Positions 17,748-25,769 of a DNA stretch of 64,000 bases are shown here, in pieces; the first letter of the stretch is position 1, and each line of letters begins with the position of its first letter. The position numbers were made by a program, and so were the translations under genes. The notes beneath the pieces were generated by a model that was not told where the DNA came from, ran no database searches, and saw only the letters and a program-made list of their open reading frames with translations. The stretch is from assembly GCA_963766765.1 (NCBI GenBank), contig CAVYBR010000015.1:272788-336787 (forward strand), written 5' to 3'. This DNA comes from JACCQS01 sp963766765. Lineage in GTDB: Bacteria > Actinomycetota > Actinomycetes > Mycobacteriales > Geodermatophilaceae.

Positions 17748-18578
17748 TCAACCGCCGAACTCATCGGTCCCGCCGGCAAAGAATTCGGCGAGCAATTTCC
17801 CCACACGATCGGGTGCATCTTCTTGGACGAAATGTCCTGCCTCGGGCAGCTGGGTGACCTCCGCATGCGGCACGTCATCGCGCAATCGAGCGAAGGTCTC
17901 GGCGATGTCTGGCAGCAGCCGGTCCTGCTCGCCGTACACGATCCGTACCGGGGTCTTGAGCGTCGGCAAGAGCCTGGCGATCTCCTGAAATCCGGATGTC
18001 CGCAGCCCGGCGCCGGCGGCAGCCAGGGCGAGCCGCGCATCCTCGTCTTGGAACGGAGCCTGCACGGCAGCGATCACATCGCTCCCGAGTGATGACGGAT
18101 CGGCGACACCCAACCGGATGATCTCCTCCAGTCCCGCGGGACTGGTCATCCGTTCGCGGCGCGAGGGGGTGAGCAGGCCTCGTACGAAATCGACCACCGT
18201 GGCAGAGAACTCCGGATAGACGAGGGTGTTCAGAAGGGCAAGCCGGGTCAGGCGGTCCGGCCGGTGCAGTCCCCAGTGCAACGCGATCGGACCACCGAGG
18301 TCATGTGCGGCGAGTGCGACCTCCGTGATCCCCAACGCATCGAGGAAGTCGTCGAGCAGCTGGTCGAAGAACGCGAAGTCGTATCCGTCGACGGGCTTGC
18401 TGGACCGGCCGAACCCGGGCAGGTCAGGAGCGATCACCAAGTTGTGCTCGGCGACGGGAACCATGACATCACGCCACAGATAGGACGACGTCGGCCAGCC
18501 ATGGATCAGCATCACCGGAGTTCCCTCGCCCATCCTGCGATAGGCGACGCTCAAGCCGTTCACCTCGACGCTGTTCAT
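17748..18578 (-). CDS. Alpha/beta hydrolase, haloalkane-dehalogenase-like
   Basis: A 276-residue alpha/beta hydrolase. HGWPTSSYLWRDV resembles the haloalkane dehalogenase oxyanion region, the nucleophile is Asp in AAHDLGGPIALHW, and the catalytic His is in EAGHFVQED. The two halide-holding positions of true dehalogenases (Asn after HG, Trp after the nucleophile Asp) are here Trp and Leu, so dehalogenation is doubtful and an epoxide hydrolase-like reaction is equally possible. The ATG at 18578 has a strong GAGGTGAGGT ribosome site. It is divergent from the TetR gene and very probably controlled by it. Confidence 0.85.
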   Translation of the reverse strand: MNSVEVNGLSVAYRRMGEGTPVMLIHGWPTSSYLWRDVMVPVAEHNLVIAPDLPGFGRSSKPVDGYDFAFFDQLLDDFLDALGITEVALAAHDLGGPIALHWGLHRPDRLTRLALLNTLVYPEFSATVVDFVRGLLTPSRRERMTSPAGLEEIIRLGVADPSSLGSDVIAAVQAPFQDEDARLALAAAGAGLRTSGFQEIARLLPTLKTPVRIVYGEQDRLLPDIAETFARLRDDVPHAEVTQLPEAGHFVQEDAPDRVGKLLAEFFAGGTDEFGG

Positions 18579-18601
18579 GCACCTCACCTCATTAGTTGAA
18601 A

Positions 18602-18645
18602 ACCGACTGTCGGTCTGGAAGTTATCAAAGAAACCGACTGTCGGT
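18602..18645. promoter_or_regulatory. Two TetR-type operator copies between hydrolase and regulator
   Basis: ACCGACTGTCGGT occurs at 18602-18614 and again at 18633-18645, 31 nt apart (about three helical turns). Each is a 13-bp palindrome broken only at its centre. Both lie in the 72-nt gap between the divergent hydrolase (start 18578) and TetR (start 18651) genes, the usual place for an autoregulated TetR switch. Confidence 0.85.
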
Positions 18646-18650
18646 CTAGG

Positions 18651-19283
18651 ATGCGTCGCATGAGGCCGCGAGGCGCACCGCTGTCCGTCGACGACGGGCG
18701 GGTCGTCCGCGGCCGGACCACCCGCGAGCGCCTGCTCGGCACCGCCCGGGCACAGTTCGGCGAGCATGGGTACGAGGCGACGTCGATCGAGGCGATTCTT
18801 GAAGGGGCGGGCGTGGCCCGCGGTGCGCTGTACCACCACTTCGCCAGCAAGGAAGCGTTGTTCGACGCCGTACTGGATCAGGTCGTGGCTGAACTCGCCC
18901 GCAAGGTTCGCGAAACCGGCCGCGAGCATTCCGATCCGGCCGACAGCCTCAGAGCCGGTTCCCTCGCCTGGCTACGACTGGCGCTCGACCCCGCCGTGCA
19001 ACGAATCATGTTGCTCGACGCACCTGCGGTGGTCGGCTGGACCAGGTGGCGGACGTTGGACGACGAGCACACGCTCGGGGCGACGAAGGCCGCACTTGCC
19101 CAACTCGCCAGGGCCGGACGGCTGCCCGCCGGGGCGACCGACATGCTGGCGCACCTGATCCTCGCCGCCGTCGGCGAGACCGCATTGCTGATCGCCCGCG
19201 CCGAGGATCCGGCGGCCGCGCTGCGCGCCGGGGAAACTGCGCTGACGATCCTTCTGGACCGGCTGCTGCCGGCGCCGGACTGA
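18651..19283 (+). CDS. TetR-family transcriptional repressor
   Basis: A 210-residue regulator. The N-terminal helix-turn-helix reads TRERLLGTARAQFGEHGYEA, then ILEGAGVARGALYHHFASKE, which is diagnostic of TetR. The C-terminal ligand domain is helical and resembles the TetR_C domain of AcrR/RutR-like proteins. The ATG begins six bases after the second operator copy, so the message may be leaderless; an alternative ATG lies at 18660. It probably represses itself and the divergent hydrolase-oxidase unit. Confidence 0.92.
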   Translation: MRRMRPRGAPLSVDDGRVVRGRTTRERLLGTARAQFGEHGYEATSIEAILEGAGVARGALYHHFASKEALFDAVLDQVVAELARKVRETGREHSDPADSLRAGSLAWLRLALDPAVQRIMLLDAPAVVGWTRWRTLDDEHTLGATKAALAQLARAGRLPAGATDMLAHLILAAVGETALLIARAEDPAAALRAGETALTILLDRLLPAPD

Positions 19284-19299
19284 CCGGCCGGCCCCCACT

Positions 19300-19406
19300 G
19301 GGACGTTATGCGCATAAGGTGCCCAAAACCCGCCACTCTTGGGGACGTTATGCGCATAAGGTCCCGAAACCCGCCCCCCACGGGGACGTTATGCGCATAA
19401 CGTCCC
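19300..19406. repeat. Triplet of 24-bp palindromes, half-site GGGACGTTATGC
   Basis: Three copies lie at 19300-19324, 19342-19365 and 19383-19406. The third is a perfect 24-bp palindrome (GGGACGTTATGC plus its reverse complement); the first two have one or two changes in the right arm. Each gap is 17 nt of unrelated sequence. They fill the space between the convergent TetR and XdhC genes and could act as bidirectional terminators. A doublet of the same family is at 27356-27420. Confidence 0.9.
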
Positions 19407-19423
19407 GAAGCCGGACCGACCGC

Positions 19424-20545
19424 TCAGCGCTGCGCGGTGTCGTGGATCGGACCGCCCTTGTCGGCAAGGCGCTCGCCGGAGCCACCCCACCGGCCGGCGA
19501 TGATCTCCGCAGCGATCGAGATCGCGGTCTCCTCGGGTGTTCGGGCGCCGAGATCCAGGCCGACCGGTGAGGAGAGCCGTTCCAACTCCTTCTCGCCGAC
19601 GCCCGCTTCCCTGAGCCGCTCCAGCCGATCCTCGTGAGTACGCCGCGAGCCCATCGCACCCACGTATGCGACCGGAAGCTGCAGGGCAATCTCCAGGACT
19701 GGTACGTCGAACTTCGGGTCATGGGTCAGGACGCACAAAACGGTGCGCTCATCGATCCGTCCGGCGTCGACCTCGGCCTGCAAGTAGCGATGCGGCCAGT
19801 CGACGATGACGTCGTTCGCCTCCGGAAAACGTTTGGTGGTAGCGAAAATAGGGCGCGCGTCGCACACGGTCACGTGGTAGCCGAGGAATGCGCCGACCCG
19901 GGCCACCGCGGCGGCGAAGTCGATCGCTCCGAACACGATCATCCGGGCCGGCGGTGCGTACGAGGCGACGAACAGGGTCAGATCGTCACCACGCCGTTCA
20001 CCGTCATGTCCATAGTGGACGGTCGCCGTGCGCCCGGCGGCGAGGAGTCCGCGGGCATCGTCTGCCACGGCGTCATCGAGTCGCTTGAGCCCCAGGCTTC
20101 CAGCGGCTCGATCGGTCCAGAGCACCAACCTCTTTCCCAGGCGGTCCTCCGGCCCGGCGACACACGTGACCACGGCTACGGGCTCACCGGACGCGATCGA
20201 GGCGGCGACCTCAGCCAACTCGGGAAAGGTCTCGCGGGAGACCGGCTCGACGTACACATCCAGGATGCCGCCGCAGGTCAGGCCCACCGCGAAGGCGTCA
20301 TCGTCGCTCACTCCGTACCGGCGGAGGGTGACGGCACCGGACTCGACTGAGCTGACCGCCTCCTCGTACACCGCGCCCTCGACGCAGCCGCCGGACACAC
20401 TGCCCACGGCCGTACCGTCCGGTCCGACCAACATCGAGGCGCCCGCCGGTCGCGGCGCCGAGCGCCAGGTAGCGATGACCGTGCCGACCCCTACCGTCTC
20501 GCCCGCGTCCCACCACGTCAGCAGCTCGTCCATGACTTCACGCAT
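19424..20545 (-). CDS. XdhC/CoxI-family molybdenum-enzyme maturation factor
   Basis: A 373-residue protein with an N-terminal XdhC_CoxI domain (ATWRSAPRPAGASMLV, GSVSGGCVEGAVYEEA, LTCGGILDVYVEP) and a C-terminal Rossmann domain (MIVFGAIDFAAAVARVGAFL, YVGAMGSRRTHEDRLERL). The family binds molybdenum cofactor and helps insert the sulfurated cofactor into xanthine dehydrogenase or CO dehydrogenase type hydroxylases. The ATG at 20545 overlaps the end of the CoxE-like gene by 8 nt. It is the last gene of the unit starting at 23377. Confidence 0.9.
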   Translation of the reverse strand: MREVMDELLTWWDAGETVGVGTVIATWRSAPRPAGASMLVGPDGTAVGSVSGGCVEGAVYEEAVSSVESGAVTLRRYGVSDDDAFAVGLTCGGILDVYVEPVSRETFPELAEVAASIASGEPVAVVTCVAGPEDRLGKRLVLWTDRAAGSLGLKRLDDAVADDARGLLAAGRTATVHYGHDGERRGDDLTLFVASYAPPARMIVFGAIDFAAAVARVGAFLGYHVTVCDARPIFATTKRFPEANDVIVDWPHRYLQAEVDAGRIDERTVLCVLTHDPKFDVPVLEIALQLPVAYVGAMGSRRTHEDRLERLREAGVGEKELERLSSPVGLDLGARTPEETAISIAAEIIAGRWGGSGERLADKGGPIHDTAQR

Positions 20546-21671
20546 CGGCAATCTCCATTGCGAGCTCCTCAAATGCGGCGAGGCTGTGACCGGAAACGAA
20601 GGAGTCAACGTAGGGAAGTGCTGCCGCCATTCCGCGGGTCAGCGGCTCGTACCCCTCGCGACCCTTGTGCGGGTTCACCCAGATGACCCGATGCGCCAGT
20701 CGATGCAGGCGTGCCATCTGCTCGGCGAGCTGGTTCGGGTCGCCCCGTTCCCAACCATCACTGGCCAGGATCACGACCGCTCCCCGGGCGACCCCGCGCT
20801 GCCCCCACCGGTCGAGGAAGGCCTTGAGGACTTCGCCCAATCGGGTCCCACCGCTCCAGTCGGGGATGGCGGCGCCGCTGGTAGCCAGAGCCTTGTCGGG
20901 GTCGCGCTGGCGCATCTCCCGGGTGACCCGAGTCAGCCTGGTGCCGACGGTGAAGACCTCGGTCGACCCCTGGTGCGCGCGGGTCAGCGCGTGCGCGAAC
21001 CGCAGCAAGGCGTCGGCGTACGGGGACATCGAGCCACTGACATCGAGCAGTGCCACAACGCGGCGCGGTCGTTGTCTCGCCTTTCGCCGGGACAGCGACA
21101 CGATCTCGCCGCCGTTGCGCAGCGCCCGCCGTACCGTGCGCGCGACGTGGACGTTGCCGCGGTTGGCCGGGGTACGGCGCCGAGACCTGCGCAGCGGCGG
21201 GTTCGGTGCGAGCAGGGCGAAGAGCCGCTGCAGATGCTCACGCTCCTCGGGACTGAGCAGCCCGATGTCGCGATGCCGCAGGATCTCCTCGCCGCTGGCT
21301 GCCGCCGCAATGTCCGGTGCGTCCTCGGCGTCGTTCTGCCCGTCGTTGTGGTTGATGCCCAGGGAAGCCGACGTCGCAACCCGCTTCCTCGGCTCGGCGG
21401 CGGTCTGCAAATGGCGAGGTGCCTCGCCGCCGAAGTAGGCAGAGAACGCAGCGTCGTACCGCTCCACATCGTCGTGGCTGCCACACAGGGTGAGCCGGCC
21501 GGACCAGTAGACGTGGCTGGCGTCGAGGACGTCGAGTTCGCCGATGGCGCGGATCATCGCTTGTACGCGGTCCGGGGATGCCTGAACACCGCTGTGCCGG
21601 AGCGTGCGGGCGAAGGCAGTGACGGTCTCGACGACGTCGCGGATCGGCGCCGCGACTCCGTCGAAGGACAT
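20538..21671 (-). CDS. VWA-domain protein, CoxE-like
   Basis: A 377-residue protein. A helical N-terminal half is followed by a von Willebrand A domain with an intact MIDAS motif (LLDVSGSMSPYADALLRFAH) and a later SGGTRLGEVLKAF segment. CoxE-type VWA proteins work with a MoxR-type AAA+ ATPase in maturation of molybdenum hydroxylases, notably CO dehydrogenase. The neighbours (MoxR upstream, XdhC downstream with overlap) match that role. The longer upstream frame is ignored because residues before the ATG at 21671 do not look like the family. Confidence 0.88.
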   Translation of the reverse strand: MSFDGVAAPIRDVVETVTAFARTLRHSGVQASPDRVQAMIRAIGELDVLDASHVYWSGRLTLCGSHDDVERYDAAFSAYFGGEAPRHLQTAAEPRKRVATSASLGINHNDGQNDAEDAPDIAAAASGEEILRHRDIGLLSPEEREHLQRLFALLAPNPPLRRSRRRTPANRGNVHVARTVRRALRNGGEIVSLSRRKARQRPRRVVALLDVSGSMSPYADALLRFAHALTRAHQGSTEVFTVGTRLTRVTREMRQRDPDKALATSGAAIPDWSGGTRLGEVLKAFLDRWGQRGVARGAVVILASDGWERGDPNQLAEQMARLHRLAHRVIWVNPHKGREGYEPLTRGMAAALPYVDSFVSGHSLAAFEELAMEIADA

Positions 21672-21699
21672 AGCTTCAGGATGCCACTCGGACGACAAC

Positions 21700-21763
21700 G
21701 CCGGTTCGCTACACAACCTCCGCTATCGCAGGCCGCAAAGCGCCCGTTGTGTAGCGAACCGGC
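21700..21763. repeat. Long-arm inverted repeat between moxR-like and coxE-like genes
   Basis: GCCGGTTCGCTACACAAC at 21700-21717 is repeated in exact inverse at 21746-21763, giving an 18-bp perfect stem around a 28-nt loop. Both flanking genes run on the minus strand, so it sits inside a presumed operon. It could be an attenuating hairpin, an RNA processing site or a small mobile repeat remnant. Confidence 0.9.
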
Positions 21764-21797
21764 CGAAAGAGCGGTGGCTGGTTGGTGAGGACGGCGA

Positions 21798-22685
21798 TCA
21801 ACCGCCCAGCAGTGCGGCCAGGCCCAGGGTCTTGATCCGGTCGGCGTCTTCGCGGTACTTCAGCACCGCACCGAGCGTCGCGGCGGCTCGCTCCGGGTCG
21901 ATCTCGCGGGCCCCCAACACATGCAGCGCCGTGGCCCAGTCCATTGCCTCGGCAACGCCAGGTGGTTTGAGCAGATCGGCCGCACGGAGTCGACCGGCGA
22001 CTCGAGCGACGTCAGCCGCCAACTGCTCGGTGATCTGCGGCAGCCGGGTCCGCAGGATCGCGACTTCCCGCTCGTAGGTCGGATGGTCCAGCCAGTGATA
22101 GAGGCAGCGCCGCTTGAGCGCGTCATGGACCTCGCGAGTCCGGTTGGAGGTGAGCACGACGAGCGGGGGCACGTCGGCTCGGATCGTGCCGATCTCGGGA
22201 ATCGAGATCGTGAAGTCGGACAGCATCTCCAACAGGAATGCTTCGAATTCGTCGTCTGCGCGGTCGATCTCGTCGATCAACAGCACGCTTGGGGAGTCTT
22301 CCAATGCCTGAAGCAAGGGCCGGGCGATGAGGAAGCGTCGGTCGTACAAGCTCGCTTCGAGTTTGTCCGGATCGTCGGTCTGCCCGGCCGCCTCGGCCGC
22401 GCGCAAGTGCAGCATCTGCCGGGGGAAGTCCCAGTCGTAGAGAGCCTGGCTGGCCTCTAAGCCTTCGTAGCACTGCAAGCGATACAGGGGGCGGCCGGTC
22501 GCCTGGGCCAGGGCGGTCGCGAGAGCGGTTTTCCCCACACCGGCTTCACCCTCGGTAAAGAGCGGACGCTCCATCGCAAGGGCCAGATACGCGGCCGTCG
22601 CAATGCCCTCGTCAGCGAGATATCCCGTGCTCTCCAGCGCGGCCCCGAGTTCGGCTGGGCTCGACCAGCCAAGTTGCGCGCTCAC
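21798..22685 (-). CDS. MoxR-family AAA+ ATPase (CoxD-like)
   Basis: A 295-residue AAA+ protein. Walker A is GEAGVGKTALATALA, Walker B SVLLIDEIDRAD, sensor 1 region VVLTSNRTREVHDALKRRC. The arginine-finger region follows as expected in MoxR proteins. Such ATPases partner VWA proteins as chaperones for metal-cofactor insertion; CoxD, for instance, helps build the CO dehydrogenase active site. Its start overlaps the stop of the membrane protein gene upstream (ATGA). Confidence 0.9.
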   Translation of the reverse strand: MSAQLGWSSPAELGAALESTGYLADEGIATAAYLALAMERPLFTEGEAGVGKTALATALAQATGRPLYRLQCYEGLEASQALYDWDFPRQMLHLRAAEAAGQTDDPDKLEASLYDRRFLIARPLLQALEDSPSVLLIDEIDRADDEFEAFLLEMLSDFTISIPEIGTIRADVPPLVVLTSNRTREVHDALKRRCLYHWLDHPTYEREVAILRTRLPQITEQLAADVARVAGRLRAADLLKPPGVAEAMDWATALHVLGAREIDPERAAATLGAVLKYREDADRIKTLGLAALLGG

Positions 22686-23377
22686 TCAACCAGCATGTCA
22701 CGCCGCTCAGCGTCCTTGGATTCGTCCGCCGGCTCCTCCCACGGCCGGTCGGTCTGCTCGACCGGCGGCTCGTACTCGTACGGACGTTCGCGGTCGTAGG
22801 AAAGCTCGCGGTCGTAGGGAGTCTCGTCGTCGTACGGAGGCTCGTCGTCGTACGGATCCGAGTCGACCGCGACCGCCTCGTCGGCCAGCTCCCAGGGCGG
22901 CTTGGTCTCGCCCGGCGTCGACTCGTCCGCAGGTTCGGGTGCGTTGTCGCCCGCGAGGACCGGCGTCGGCCGCCGAGCTCGACGGGCCGCGAGGACCCGG
23001 TACACCGCGAGCGATCCGAGGGTGAGCACCGGCAGCACGGCGTACGCGACGGCAAGGTCCGGGAACGTGTCGGCCGGCGGCCGCCGGAGGATCCAGTACG
23101 CCGAGATGACCAGCGATGCAACCGATCCCAGAATCGCGAGTCTCGGTGAGCGGCCGACGAGGATGTGTAGGCAGCCGAGAGCGAGGACGACTGCGACGGC
23201 GAGCGTGCTGAGGCAGACCAGGAACAGCTCGACGCCGGGGACGTCGAGCAGGCCCTCGGGGGTACGTGCGACGGCCAAGACACCGACGGCCGCGGCGGCA
23301 GCTTGAGTTAAGGCCATTGCCGCCGCGACCGTCGAGGGAAGATCAGCCTTGGCCGCCATCACCTTGGCCAGCACCAT
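22682..23377 (-). CDS. Membrane protein with Tyr/Asp/Glu/Pro-rich cytoplasmic-type tail
   Basis: A 231-residue protein; the ATG at 23377 follows a GGGAGGA ribosome site. Four hydrophobic segments occur in the first 130 residues (ALTQAAAAAVGVLAVA, LFLVCLSTLAVAVVLALGCL, LAILGSVASLVISAYWIL, LAVAYAVLPVLTLGSLAVY). The C-terminal 80 residues are acidic and contain imperfect repeats of the form PYDDEPPYDDETPYDRE. Family not recognised. It heads the four-gene unit with the MoxR, VWA and XdhC genes, sharing a 4-nt overlap with MoxR. Confidence 0.75.
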   Translation of the reverse strand: MVLAKVMAAKADLPSTVAAAMALTQAAAAAVGVLAVARTPEGLLDVPGVELFLVCLSTLAVAVVLALGCLHILVGRSPRLAILGSVASLVISAYWILRRPPADTFPDLAVAYAVLPVLTLGSLAVYRVLAARRARRPTPVLAGDNAPEPADESTPGETKPPWELADEAVAVDSDPYDDEPPYDDETPYDRELSYDRERPYEYEPPVEQTDRPWEEPADESKDAERRDMLVE

Positions 23378-23439
23378 TCGCGCATCCTCCCGCGGGCCGC
23401 GTGAACCGGACGTGAGCCGAGGTCGGCCAACCCTCTGAC

Positions 23440-23505
23440 GCGACATTCTCCGGAAAAGGTGCGGTCTGCCAGCGTCCAGAAGCGACATTCTCCGGAAAAA
23501 GTGCG
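23440..23505. repeat. Doublet of palindrome-derived repeats, GCGACATTCTCC family
   Basis: Two 24-nt copies begin GCGACATTCTCCGG and end GTGCG (23440-23463 and 23482-23505), start to start 42 nt. Here the right arm is degenerate (GGAAAA instead of GGAGAA), so the palindrome is imperfect. A better preserved doublet with the same 42-nt period is at 45876-45941. It sits between two minus-strand genes. Confidence 0.85.
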
Positions 23506-23519
23506 TGCTCGGGCGCGGA

Positions 23520-24101
23520 TTAGAAGGTGCGTACGGCGATGCCGGGATACGCCAGTACCAGACCGGCCTCGTCATAGACAAGCTGACAGGAGAAGTCGAA
23601 GACCGGCGCGGTGTAGTCGTAGCGCTGGTGCCTGTCCTGGTCGGTGATCCTCGCGTACTGCTGCTCAAGGCGTTCCGTGCTCAGATCCAGAGCTCGTACG
23701 TAGGCGGCCGGCGCCTGCGCCATCGCACCGGTGGGAAGGGCCAGGCGGTGGACCGGCAAGGCGTTGGTCATTGCCGAGGACTCCAGATCCACATCCAGGC
23801 AGCCGTCCAGGTGCAAAGCCGGCTTCCGGTCAACGCTCCAGCGACCTTCCCCGTCACTCTCGAGCAGTCGCGTGCGCGCGCCGGTGTTGGAGCGTCCGGT
23901 CACACGAGCGCTGCGGGTGCGCCAGGCGGCGTCGACTCGGATCTCGTAGTGGACGATCCAGGACTGCCCGTCCTCGACCGCGGTCGTGGCGCCGGTGAGC
24001 ACATGACCGTCGTCGTGACGCTGGAAGTAGACGACCTCGAAGCCGGAGCGAGCCTCCTGGTGAGCCCAGGCCGCGCTCGGCGGCGGCGGCAGGAACGGCA
24101 T
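23520..24101 (-). CDS. Putative glycolipid-binding protein (DUF1089 type)
   Basis: A 193-residue soluble protein. The order of motifs fits the DUF1089 or putative glycolipid-binding family: FQRHDDGHVLTGATTAVEDG, YEIRVDAAWRTRSARV, a strand LLESDGEGRWSVD, then LHLDGCLDVDLESSAMTNAL and LPVHRL, and a late Y(D/N)Y strand pair. The name comes from structural comparison; the native role is not established. The ATG at 24101 is preferred because AAGGTG lies just upstream; a GTG at 24110 is possible. It is monocistronic. Confidence 0.8.
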   Translation of the reverse strand: MPFLPPPPSAAWAHQEARSGFEVVYFQRHDDGHVLTGATTAVEDGQSWIVHYEIRVDAAWRTRSARVTGRSNTGARTRLLESDGEGRWSVDRKPALHLDGCLDVDLESSAMTNALPVHRLALPTGAMAQAPAAYVRALDLSTERLEQQYARITDQDRHQRYDYTAPVFDFSCQLVYDEAGLVLAYPGIAVRTF

Positions 24102-24221
24102 GGATGTCACCTTGGGCTCGGGAGCCGCAACGTATCAAGCAACAACCGGATCTTGATCCAGTTGTGTCCGGCGGCCTCTCGTCGCAACATCACTCGGGCG
24201 CCAAGGGCCACTTCACGTAGA

Positions 24222-24253
24222 AGGTCCCCTCAGGCGACTGCCTGAGGGGACCT
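24222..24253. terminator. Terminator downstream of the CsbD-like gene
   Basis: AGGTCCCCTCAGGC and its exact reverse complement form a 14-bp perfect stem with a GACT loop, 32 nt beyond the CsbD-like stop codon. It is a strong, probably bidirectional, intrinsic terminator-like hairpin, although without a long T tract. Confidence 0.85.
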
Positions 24254-24284
24254 CTGTACGCAATAGGTGCGGCGTACGAACTGC

Positions 24285-24458
24285 CTAGTTCTTGAACGCG
24301 TCCTTGACCTTCTCGCCGGCCTGCTTGAGGTCGGCCTTGGTCTGGTCGGCGCGGCCCTCGTTCTCCAGGCTCTGGTCATCGGTCGCATCCCCGAGCGCTT
24401 CCTTGCCCTTGCCGCCCCAGTTTTCGGCAGCGTTCTTGATCTTGTCTTCTGCGCTCAT
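24285..24458 (-). CDS. CsbD-family stress protein
   Basis: A 57-residue highly charged helical protein, MSAEDKIKNAAENWGGKGKE at the start and GEKVKDAFKN at the end, matching the CsbD family repeat (KG..KE..G.ATDD..LE.EG..DQ). CsbD proteins are general-stress-induced and of unclear mechanism. The ATG at 24458 has a GGAGGAGA ribosome site. A second, more divergent member is at 27121. Confidence 0.92.
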   Translation of the reverse strand: MSAEDKIKNAAENWGGKGKEALGDATDDQSLENEGRADQTKADLKQAGEKVKDAFKN

Positions 24459-24505
24459 ATCGCGTCTCCTCCACGTCACCGTGCGTTTCTGCGGTCACCG
24501 TCATC

Positions 24506-25735
24506 TTACAGCGTAAGTGGTGGTTCCGGGCGGTCCGGCGGCCCTCGATGGTCAGCCCGGCGCACCACGAGGTAGCCGATCAGCGCCAGAACCCCGGCAC
24601 TTGCCGCACCGATCACCTGGACGACGAAGGCTCGCTGCGCGCCGATCGCGTCGACCACTGATCCGGAGATCGCGGCGCCGAGGGTCACGCCGATCGTGAT
24701 TCCGGTTGTGGTCCAGGAAAGGCCCTCGGTCAGCGCCGCCCGGGGAAGCCGTGACTCCACGAGGGACAGCCCCGACACAAGGACGGGGGCGATCGTGGCT
24801 CCCGCGAGGAAGGCCAAGCCGGCCAGCACTAGGAGCGAGTTGACCAGCAGGAATCCCAGTGCGGCGACGGCGAAGGCCAGCGTGGTCAGCAGGAACCGTC
24901 CCGCCAGACCCCGCTGCCACGTGATCGCGCCGTAGGCCAGCCCGGCGATCAGACTGCCCGCTGCGTACACCGCAAGAACCACGCCGGAGAGGCCGATCTG
25001 GCCCTGCTCCTCGGCATAGGCGACAACGACGACGTCCATCGCACCAAAGACGGTGCCGACTGCGATGTAGGTGACCGTCACCGCGATCAAGGCGGGTATC
25101 AGGACACCGCGGCGTCCGCCTCGGCCTTCGGTCGTCTGCGTGACGGGCGGCTCGGTCGAGGTGAGCGTGGCGAATCCCATCCCCCCGATCAGGCCGATGA
25201 TGATCGCCGTGAGGAAACCGACCGGCGGCGAGATCGCCGTCGCCAGGAAGGTCACCAGCGGAGGTCCGACGACGAAGACGATCTCGTCGACGACGGATTC
25301 GAAGGCAAACGCGGTCTGCCGTACGGACGGGTCGTCGAGGACGTTCACCCAGCGGGCCCGGACCATCGAGCCGATGTTCGGGCCCGAAGCCCCAGTGATC
25401 GCCGCGAGGACGAACCAGGTCCAGACGGGTGCCTGGAGTTCGACTGCCACCACGAAACCGACGCCGGCCGCGCCGAACAGCATGACTGCTGGGCGCAGTA
25501 CCCGGGCCTGGCCGCGTCGATCGACCAGCCGAGCGACCTGCGGGGAGATCACGGCAAAGGACAGCGCGAGAACACCGGCGATGACGCCGGCGATTCCGTA
25601 CCTGCCCGTCTCGCCCGCGACCAGCAGGACCGCGCCGAGGCCGGTCATGGAGATGGGCATCCGAGCGAGGAAGCCCATCGACGAGAAGGAGAATGCACCG
25701 CTGACGCGCAGCAGGGCCGCGTAGGGGCCGAACAC
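24506..25735 (-). CDS. Major facilitator superfamily transporter
   Basis: A 409-residue integral membrane protein (GTG start) with about twelve hydrophobic helices. The loop after helix 2 reads ARLVDRRGQARVLRP, a form of the MFS G-x-x-x-D-R-x-G signature. The substrate cannot be inferred. The gene diverges from moaA, which starts 35 nt away, and a short hairpin (ACCTCC/GGGAGGT) lies between them. Confidence 0.9.
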   Translation of the reverse strand: MFGPYAALLRVSGAFSFSSMGFLARMPISMTGLGAVLLVAGETGRYGIAGVIAGVLALSFAVISPQVARLVDRRGQARVLRPAVMLFGAAGVGFVVAVELQAPVWTWFVLAAITGASGPNIGSMVRARWVNVLDDPSVRQTAFAFESVVDEIVFVVGPPLVTFLATAISPPVGFLTAIIIGLIGGMGFATLTSTEPPVTQTTEGRGGRRGVLIPALIAVTVTYIAVGTVFGAMDVVVVAYAEEQGQIGLSGVVLAVYAAGSLIAGLAYGAITWQRGLAGRFLLTTLAFAVAALGFLLVNSLLVLAGLAFLAGATIAPVLVSGLSLVESRLPRAALTEGLSWTTTGITIGVTLGAAISGSVVDAIGAQRAFVVQVIGAASAGVLALIGYLVVRRADHRGPPDRPEPPLTL

Positions 25736-25769
25736 CGGGTGACACCTCCGGGCGGGAGGTTACCCTCGG

